Assembly (NCBI RefSeq): GCF_910592395.1
Contig: NC_088319.1
Span: 5,706,001 to 5,770,000 of the forward strand
From: Lineus longissimus
Lineage: Eukaryota; Nemertea; Pilidiophora; Heteronemertea; Lineidae
DNA: 64,000 nucleotides
Direction of reading: 5' to 3'
The notes under the pieces: model-generated
What the model saw: only the letters and a program-made list of their open reading frames with translations
Told to the model about the DNA's origin: nothing
The model's database searches: none
In this document: positions 54,701 to 63,700 of the stretch, in pieces
How the letters are laid out: every line of letters starts with the position of its first letter
How positions within the stretch are numbered: the first letter of the stretch is position 1
Program-made: the position numbers and the translations under genes

Positions 54701-57700
54701 CAATTGTTTATGGGTGCTGTTTTAGTCGGACGATGCTAAATGCGATCACCTACAGTACCCGCCTCGTTTTGAAATTAACTCAATGACGTCACTAATCTAT
54801 TCTTGGGCTGAGGGTTTTCCGATGGGATAATTTATTTTTAACTTTTGACACGTGTTTGCTTGACGCAAGGGCCCAACGCGCCGCGTAGCGGCAAAAAAGC
54901 GAAGCTGGCGAAACATTTATAACGGGTCACCGTCACTTATTATTGGACTTATAGCGCATTTACGGGGTTGCAACTCTTTTGCTTTATAGTGTCACCAGGA
55001 AAGAAAAGCATGCGACCTAACGCCGATCTATTTGTATAAAGTGATAATTTAAAGGTATATAGTAGGAAATATCAATAAAATAATCATTCCATGTCGTCTT
55101 TTGAGGGCATTTTTGATTGTAAAAAATATATGTGTACGTCACCGTAGTCTCTGCAATGATAATTTTATCAGAGCAGTCTCGCGCAAGTAGAAGTTCTTTA
55201 CCTATTAGTTCTTCACTTATTAGTCTCAACGTCTGGCGCAAAGCCAGACGTTTTCCATTACGATTTCACTACGATGTTTGACAAGAAGGAGCAGTGCGCG
55301 AGATATGCTAATGAGCAGACTTCCCTCGCTTGAGTTTCTGAAGAATGTTCCATATCGCGCTAAGCTCATCACTGCTGATTATGACAGGCGTGCAACGGTA
55401 GGTATTTGCTCCCCAACTTCCACCCTAATACGGTACAATAAGTTACCATTTGATGGGAATGGGACAATGCCCTCACTGTGTATGGAGTCATAGGGATAAG
55501 AAGACATTATTCATTAGTGTTGGTACAAGTGATTTTGCCCAAAAAGCATGTGCATTCAAAAAACAAAATATGCAAGGTATCACGTACATGACCATGACGA
55601 CGTGCAGAAAGTGCACTGGCCAGTGCATACCCTATGGCTATGTACTAGTAAACATGGTAAACATGAACAACATCATTATTCATCGGCAGTTCATTTTACT
55701 CCGAGCTTTTCCTGAAACATATAGCCATGATGATTAGGCCTACCATGTACCATGACATGACCAATAACAGCACTAGATCATGTAGATGTCAACAAGTTCA
55801 CATGAACCGTATAATCCCGCATTGCGCATGTGGGGCATGCGTCTAAACCAAAGCCCCAAAATCACTTGTTTTGGTCTATTTCACTTATGTTTCCCCCGTC
55901 TCCCACCCCGGTCCATAATACATTTACAGTTTACAATCCCCAATCATGGCCCAACAAAAGGTCATCGGTTGACTAAAGGAACAGAACTGTTCAATGGATT
56001 TATAGTTGAATGCGATCAAACTACGTCTTTTCAATCGTGGATTGTAAATTTAACCCCATGGGCCTAGGGAAGGCCCTATAACAATACTTTCGACACAGTT
56101 ATTATCTCCGCTGCCTCCACCATGTTACACGCAGTGCTCACTGCTGATTTTAAAAAATGCACCACCTAGTCAAAACAGGACATATGTTCTTCTAGGAATA
56201 GATCTCTTTCCAATATTTCGTCATTCCACTATCGTCATCACCTCATGATACTTTCATTGACATTACAGGCACACATCCACAGAGCACTCTTCAAATCATC
56301 TACACAGTGGTTATCCAACTAGGATTATAAAGGTAATTTCTAAGCCCCGCACAGTGGGTTTCACTCTTGATAAAGGGGCACTATTGCTAGCAGCTAGGTA
56401 GGCAAGATAAAGTTAGACGAAGTAGCCGATAGGGGTCTCTCACCCCTCAAAGTCCGTCACAACTATTCAAGCTTGTACAAGGAATACATGCAGCGCTGAC
56501 TCTCACAAGACCCAATGGGAATGTCGCACAGTCATCTGTCAAAAACAAGACCTATGTTGTAGTATGATCTCTTGCCAATATTTAATAATTGCACTTTCGT
56601 CATCACCTCATCATACTTCATTGACATTGCAGGCACACATTGACATAGACCACTGTTGCAATGAACGACACAGTCGCTATCCAAGTAGCATTATAGAGGT
56701 AATTATCATTATCATACCTCATTAGCATGTGAACCAATCGCGTCGCGTCCTTTGCGATCACGGCAAAGCCTCATGGAATAATGTCTTTCACCGTTGAATG
56801 ATTTTTCATATTCCATGCCTACAACTTCAATTTCTTCATATTCCATGGCTAGAAGTTCAATACTAATATAATATCCAAGATAAAGTTACAAGAAGTAGTC
56901 AATAGGGGTCTCTCACCTCTCACTGTATGTCCACACTATTCACGCTTGTACGAGGAATACATTCAATGCTGAATCTAACAACACCCAGTGCCCTTACTCT
57001 GTATATTATAGTCACTGGAAGATGGCCCATTTCACTCCGTGCTTCTACTTCACCTATAGTCTCATTGCATACGCCTCAGTTCTATGATATCACATTCACT
57101 TTCAGCTGTCATGCAACGCAACAACTGTGCTATCTGCCATCGCACATCAACGAAGAAGTGCAGCCGCCCACATTCCACCTCACATCTGTCCGACCAGCTG
57201 CAATCCTCGAGGACGCCCCACTGTACCACGATTTCACTACGATGTTTGACAAGAAGGAGCAGTGCGCGAGATAGGCTAATGAGCAGACTTCCCTCGCTTG
57301 AGTTTCGGAAGAATGTTCCATATCGCGCTAAGCTGACCACTGCTGACCATGACAGGCGTGCATTGGACTGGTACAGGTTGGAACTGAACATTGAATATGC
57401 TGGTGGTGACGCTTTCTGATGAGAAGTTGGTCGTGACTGATGCAGTATTGTTGGACTTGTCCACAGCATCGTTCAATCATTGCTCTCTGAGCTGCCTTGA
57501 TTCTGTACTTACCCAAATACTAAGACCAAATGCCTGTTGACTGTGCTTTAAGAGAGACTGGCGCCATGCCTAGAGATATGACTGACCCCTATTGGCAAAT
57601 TTGTATGACTTTATCTTGCCTACCTAGCTGCTGCCTATAGTCTCCCTTTAACTGCGGAACACTTCAAAGTCGATAAAATGCCATGTTCCACCTTTTAATG

Positions 57701-60700
57701 TGTTCAGACCGCCATTTTCAAAATAATCAAGTCAGGACACTGCCTTCTAGTCTCATAATAAATTTTGCTTTCCTCAATAATAACATTTCTTCTTCTTCAA
57801 TGCTTTCATCATTCCAAACTTCTCCTCCTCTGACTTTTACAGGGGTACAGTCATGGCAATCAAAACCCAAATACTGAGACCAAATGCCTGTTGACTGTGC
57901 TTTAAGAGAGACTGGCGCCATGCCTAGTCTCTCTTAAAGCACAGTTAACAGACACCAACCCCCTCAGACTCAGAAACCACAAACGCCCAACCCTTCCTGC
58001 TACCTTAATACTTCTGGATCTGTATTTATAGAGAGTAATAACATTAGTTTGTCATTTCTCCACATAAATGAGAGTTACTTTCTGCCATTTGTTGTCAATT
58101 TTTTTCTGATAATTTTTTAATCCCCAATCTAGTGCAGAGGGACCTCAGGTAGTGTAGGGGGAAACCAGAGCACCTGGAGGGAACCCTGAACATAAATCCC
58201 ATGGCTCAAATCAGCTATTAGCAGATAGATATTTCTAATGTGCCACGCCCCTTTTACCTTCAGAGGTTACTAGGACATGTAGGTTGGTCCAGGTTGGTAG
58301 GGACCCGGCAGGGGGTGGGGGTGGGGGTGGGTACGACGTCTGCGTCCAGCACTGTCCAGTAATTCAAGCATCATCCAAGGTGCAAGATCATGGTACCAGA
58401 TCAATTGAGGATTAATGAGTGAAGTTCAGTTAATGTAGCTCTTTTAGCTCCAGCTAGGGCAATCCTGGGCCGCCGAGTTCAGGTGTTCTTCTTGTCCTCC
58501 TCCTTGGACTAGGGGGGAGTAACAGCCCGTAGGCCTACTGATTTCCTCAGGATGCTGCAGGGCAAAAACATTTTTTTCTAGTTTATCTTTAGGTGCCAAA
58601 ATCTTTCAATTATACTAGAATACTGGGTTGGTTGTTCCACGTAACACTAGTTCCAACACCGTTATAAACAGTCCCAAGTTTCTGTGTTGCAAGGGAGATT
58701 AGATTGGCACCTCAAGATGACAGGGCTGGGACAATATTTTCTTGCCCTGGAAAGAAGTTGAACTGACAATAACATGAATAATATTGTGAGATACCTTTTT
58801 ATTTCAAGCTCCAGGCAAGAACAGTGCCCAATGAGAAAGACACAACTGAGGCACAATATTGATTACATGTAATGCAGTTCTTACACCTTCGAGAATGCAA
58901 AATTCAATACATATATTCATAAGGACAACATAGTTTTATACAATACTAGTTACTAATATTCGTTGACAGAGTACAGAATCGAAAGAACTCTCTAGTATTA
59001 TCCTGGAAGAACTGATCACAACAATCACTGATAAAAATGCAATGAATCCAAGGTGTCATGAACAACGAAAACCAATATTGGAACTGCGTAATAACTTTAC
59101 AATACATAATATTTCCTGATCTTCTCAAGAATTAGTCCTCTGAACTGACGCTGGTCTAGATGCTGTGTAACAGACCATTGCAAGCCTAATTAGTGGGCAA
59201 ACCAGCACACATACACACCACAACTAGAACCGTCACTCTGCGTGGAGTGCGGAGGACATGACAGTGCCACACTCTGTATGCCAAACTTCTCTTTGGCCAC
59301 CCTGGCCATCATTCTTAGGGCAATGATGGCTTTCACACTATTAACACATGTTGTTCCATCAACAATTTTTTGGGATGGATCCATATAAATGACCACCCTA
59401 TTCACAATGTCAAGACACACCATCACCCAGTGACCACCACTAGAATTCCACGGCGCAATGATGAGAGTTTTTCCCGCCAAGTTTTCTTTCTCTTCCGTGA
59501 ACAATGAACCAATACTGGAACCTTTTTCAATGATGAGCATTGAACAAGAGGAGATATATAGTAAGTTCTGGTTTTCACGACACAAGCAATTGAAATAGGC
59601 ATTGAGTATTTCGTCATATAGCCAACCTTCCCTGAAGACTGGGTCCATTGCTTTCAGTGCCAGAAGTTTCCCTTTTGGGAGTTCAGAACAAAGCGAGTGT
59701 AGCTGAAGTGAAGTGATACTGTGAGGAGCAATTTTCACAACAGTTTTGTTCAAAGAGTGCACGGCTGGCACTGATGGCTTTGCGGACACTTGTGACTCAG
59801 ATTGCTTTGAGGGTTCGGATGGCTTGGATTTGAAGGGGACAGATAACTTGGAGAACATGGATGGCTCAGACGAGACGAATTCGTTGGGCGACACGGATGG
59901 CTTGGAGGATACGGGTGTCTCTAATGACACAGATGACATGGAGGGCATAGCTGGTGTGAGCGGCATCGCGTGACTTCCTGCGCAATCACACACGCGTTTT
60001 GACGATGCATTGTCCGTTTTTCTTTTTCGAGGTATTTTTAAGTCCACTGGCACATTGACTTGAAAGTTCGTCTTCATCAGATTTGCCCTTTTACCTACGC
60101 GCCCTGAAATTTTATTTTTTTTTCAGAGCTGATGGGATGTTTGGTAGTTTGGTGGTTGCCAGCTTTTGGATGGGTTTTTTTTTGGTGGTCTGTTTTGAAG
60201 AATTTAGCACAGTCAAGCCAGAATCAATATCACAACCAGCCTTCAGGCGATCGAGTTGTTCTTGGAGCACTGCCTGGAAATTGTGTAAGTCCTCCTCATC
60301 AGTAACGTCATACACCATATTCTTCAGTGTTGAAAGGTACTCCACACATTTTGAGACAGTCGTCCTCTTCGGGTAAGTCTTTAATGGAATTTGAGGCAAC
60401 ACTTCAACTTCACAATCACTGTTTTCGTTTGTCACGGAAGAAGAATCAGATGGTTGAGGAGAAACAGACGGTATCGGTGATACTGATTCGGATACAGCCG
60501 CAACCTCTTCTTTCGACCTAAATATGACATGATTGTCAATACTTAGGAATGTCAACGTTTCAAAAGAGCACAGTATCTCTTTCGCTCTCTCGCATGAGTT
60601 TGCGATGCCGAAATGGCTCGAAACAAACTCATCGAACAGGCCCGCCACTTCTGAATTGGCCGCCATGTTTCATCTGGAGGAAATCCCAAGAATCTATTTT

Positions 60701-63700
60701 CAAAACGAGGCGGGTACTGTAGGTGATTGCATTTCGCATCTACCGTTTTAGTCAGAGGTAGCCCTTGATTATGAAGGGATTTTCAAATTAAGGTGACCAT
60801 GGTCTTTTTATGTGCTCACCACAGCTTTCAATACTTGATGTATATGAAGAGGCGTGCGGAACCTGACATGGCCTTACCAAGGAGCTCCTCACGGTACTGA
60901 ACTTCTAGCTTGCCTGTCGACTAAGTGCCTTTTTGGCCGAGACATTGCTACATGTAGGAGGAGCACGCATTTTAAATTTATAGTAGTGATAGTACAGTTG
61001 GTTCGAGCCATTTGGAAGCCGACATGTGAAGGCCTATCTGGGTTCTCCTTCTTCTCCGTATAAAAAGGGGCATATTGCTGACTAAGGAACAAGGCATATT
61101 GACATTGCCTCATCATCTCTATCGGACCAATTGATATACTTTTATATGCACGCATGCATCACGCCATTTCAGGGTCCGAGTCTGTGGACAATTGGTTTGA
61201 TTAATTTGTCTCTTCGATATTGCTCCTTTATTGCATTAGATTTTCATCGCAATTCAATCTATTCAAGATGTAGCCAATTTGAACCTGTCTGCGCCAAGGA
61301 TAGATCGACTCACTAGGGATACGCAGTAGAGCACAATGTCATGACCCTTTGTATTGTAAATTCCAACCACCTGCAGGACAGGTCAATTTCTCTCAATAAA
61401 ATTAATTTTGTTGACTCCTGTAATCTTTACCTTATTAAAAAAAAGACAGTGGTGTTAGTCCCAAACTGGTCATTTCTATTTATTTTGACCTCTGTTAAAT
61501 CAGGATACCTCTCAATTACAGACAGCATTTTGTATCCTTGTGCTGTACAACCCAGCCTGGACATACCACAGTTGTCCATGGAGAAGTCTCATCCTCTCTG
61601 ACACTTCTTTTCTGTAAAGCTACCGATACAACATACTGAACTAGGGATATATTCCGTTGCCTCCTGTAATATTTACATACCATGGCTGATTAGTTCAATC
61701 ATATTTCATCCAGCTGGCAGCTCTGCATTGGAAATTTTAGTGGTATAACGTGTTCTCTTGACCTTCAAACAGTAGTATAAAGCCGATATTTACTACTTTA
61801 CACCCTCAGTCCTATGTTATTAGGTCATCCAGCTGAGCGCCAGGCCCTTGGGCCTCTTGTTTTTTTAAAACTTTGCCCCTTGCTGGCCACAATTGTAATC
61901 GAATCCGGACTGTAGTTGGTCGTTTGGGTATAGGACTTGCCTAGAGGCATCTTTGTACAAGTTTAGAATGAGCCACATGTAGCTCACAAAGTAAGAAAAC
62001 GTGCCATGTTTGTTGAATTTTCAAAGTCGACCTCTTTGACCTTGAAAGGAAAGTCAAGTCAAAACCCCTGGTATTATGTCCTGTATCCTTACTAGATGTA
62101 CCTATGATAAATAGTTGGAAATTATCCAGCCTTAAATTAAAGAGAAATAGCACTTTTTGTTTTCGGATTTTGGCCCCCTGGTGGCCAATCCATGAATCAA
62201 ATCACATCGAAATTTAGTCTCTGAGGTCATTTGACCTAGGGGTTTAATGTACCGATTTCAAGTCAGTAACACCAGCGGTGACAAAACGTGCCGCTATTGC
62301 CTAACGGCGATGCCGATAGCGAACTTTGACCTTTGTGACCTTGAAAAGTTGGTCAAATCATAAACCCGGATTATGTTTCAAGCACCTTATGTGATACCCC
62401 CACAGTAAAACTGTCATGATTCTAGCTGGCATTGTTCATAAGATGTTGCCAAAATAGGTTTTCAAAGAGCGCCACATACATGTATATATGGCAGACAAGC
62501 AGTCAAATTGCGCTAATTTTCAGTTTTAAAGAAGGTCTTTGTTATTTAATGTTTGGCCTTGTTTAGAACAACGAGGGACCATACTGTCAGCAAAGACAAA
62601 CAATCCCGGGTGTTTTGAACTGTCTCGTTTTGGTAGTAGCATAATTAATGGATGAGATGCATTTGTTTTCAAGGGAAAAGTACAAGCCATTGGTTGGAAA
62701 GTTCCAAAAGGGGGCATGGGTCAGAAGAAAGATTTGATGCCACCCCGTCCAGCAAAGCGAAAGGTGACCATGAAGCCAAAATCTACGACAAAACCAGTGG
62801 GTGAGTCGATATGATGTCATATGCCGGATATCTTATCCCTCCCATTCGGTTAAATACTCCGAGTTGTGACTCTCGGATGATGGTTACTGCCACGATTTAT
62901 CTCCAATGTGATGGGAAACGTTCCCATGTGCTCGTCTATGAAAAGCGCTGCGTCCAGTTATTTAAAGTACCTGATATATTTCTTCAATTAATCATGGTTT
63001 TAATTAACTAATAAATAAGTGTATTTGAAAGAAAAATAGTCATTTAACTCCCACTCTTCTTTTTCTCCGAAAAAAAGACTTGGCAAATGGTTTCAATAAA
63101 TTCAATATTCTATCCTAAAAGACTGCTGAAAGCATTCACCTTCTCAATGATTGGATGATTGCTGAGAATTAAACTCCTTCCAATCTAGAAATTAGAGAAT
63201 TGAGAACTTTCAGGTGCGCCCTGATTAAATGCACCATAAACGTAATCCAGTTGATAGGTTACCTTTAGTTGAACATTTTTGAAAATCATCTCTACAGTAA
63301 TTGAAAATAAATGTATATTTTTCTTCAGGGAAACCTTCCCCCATCTTAAAGAAACTGAAAGCAGGTAAGATGTTCAGAATTGTACCATATCGCTATTTAA
63401 AAAAAAATTATTTTGGGTTGTCATTTAACTTACTAAATATGAATCTTTAAGGCTCCGCATCACTAATTGAACTATCAGCGTGGATCGCATAGGAAAGTAG
63501 TACTAAATGCGTGGTCTCATTGTCCAGTGGGGGTGCTATCTGTGCAATCAGAATGTAGTTTCTCTGATATCATGAATTAAAGTTGTTTCTGGCGAACATT
63601 CTGATGAACTTTGAGCCTCATATGTTCATCGGCGTGGATTTGGGGATCCAGTTATTACCCGCGGAGCCGTGAAACGTGGTGGACGTGTGAAATTAAGACA

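Larger units (their letters stand above)
52706..62673. other. Intron 24, 10 kb, filled with repeats and a protease pseudogene
   Basis: It contains a candidate Helentron-like start (53310), a duplicated exon-like module (55259-57480), short duplications and hairpins (57510-57950), a G-rich tract, the antisense Ulp1-like pseudogene (59097-60666), a Helentron-like end (61825-61860) and a single 280-bp family unit (62020-62400). No exon of the host gene was recognised in it. Confidence 0.6.

Noticed and set aside
59746-59973. 75-codon Asp/Gly-rich frame on the plus strand
   Set aside because: It is the complement of the Ser/Pro repeat region of the protease pseudogene.
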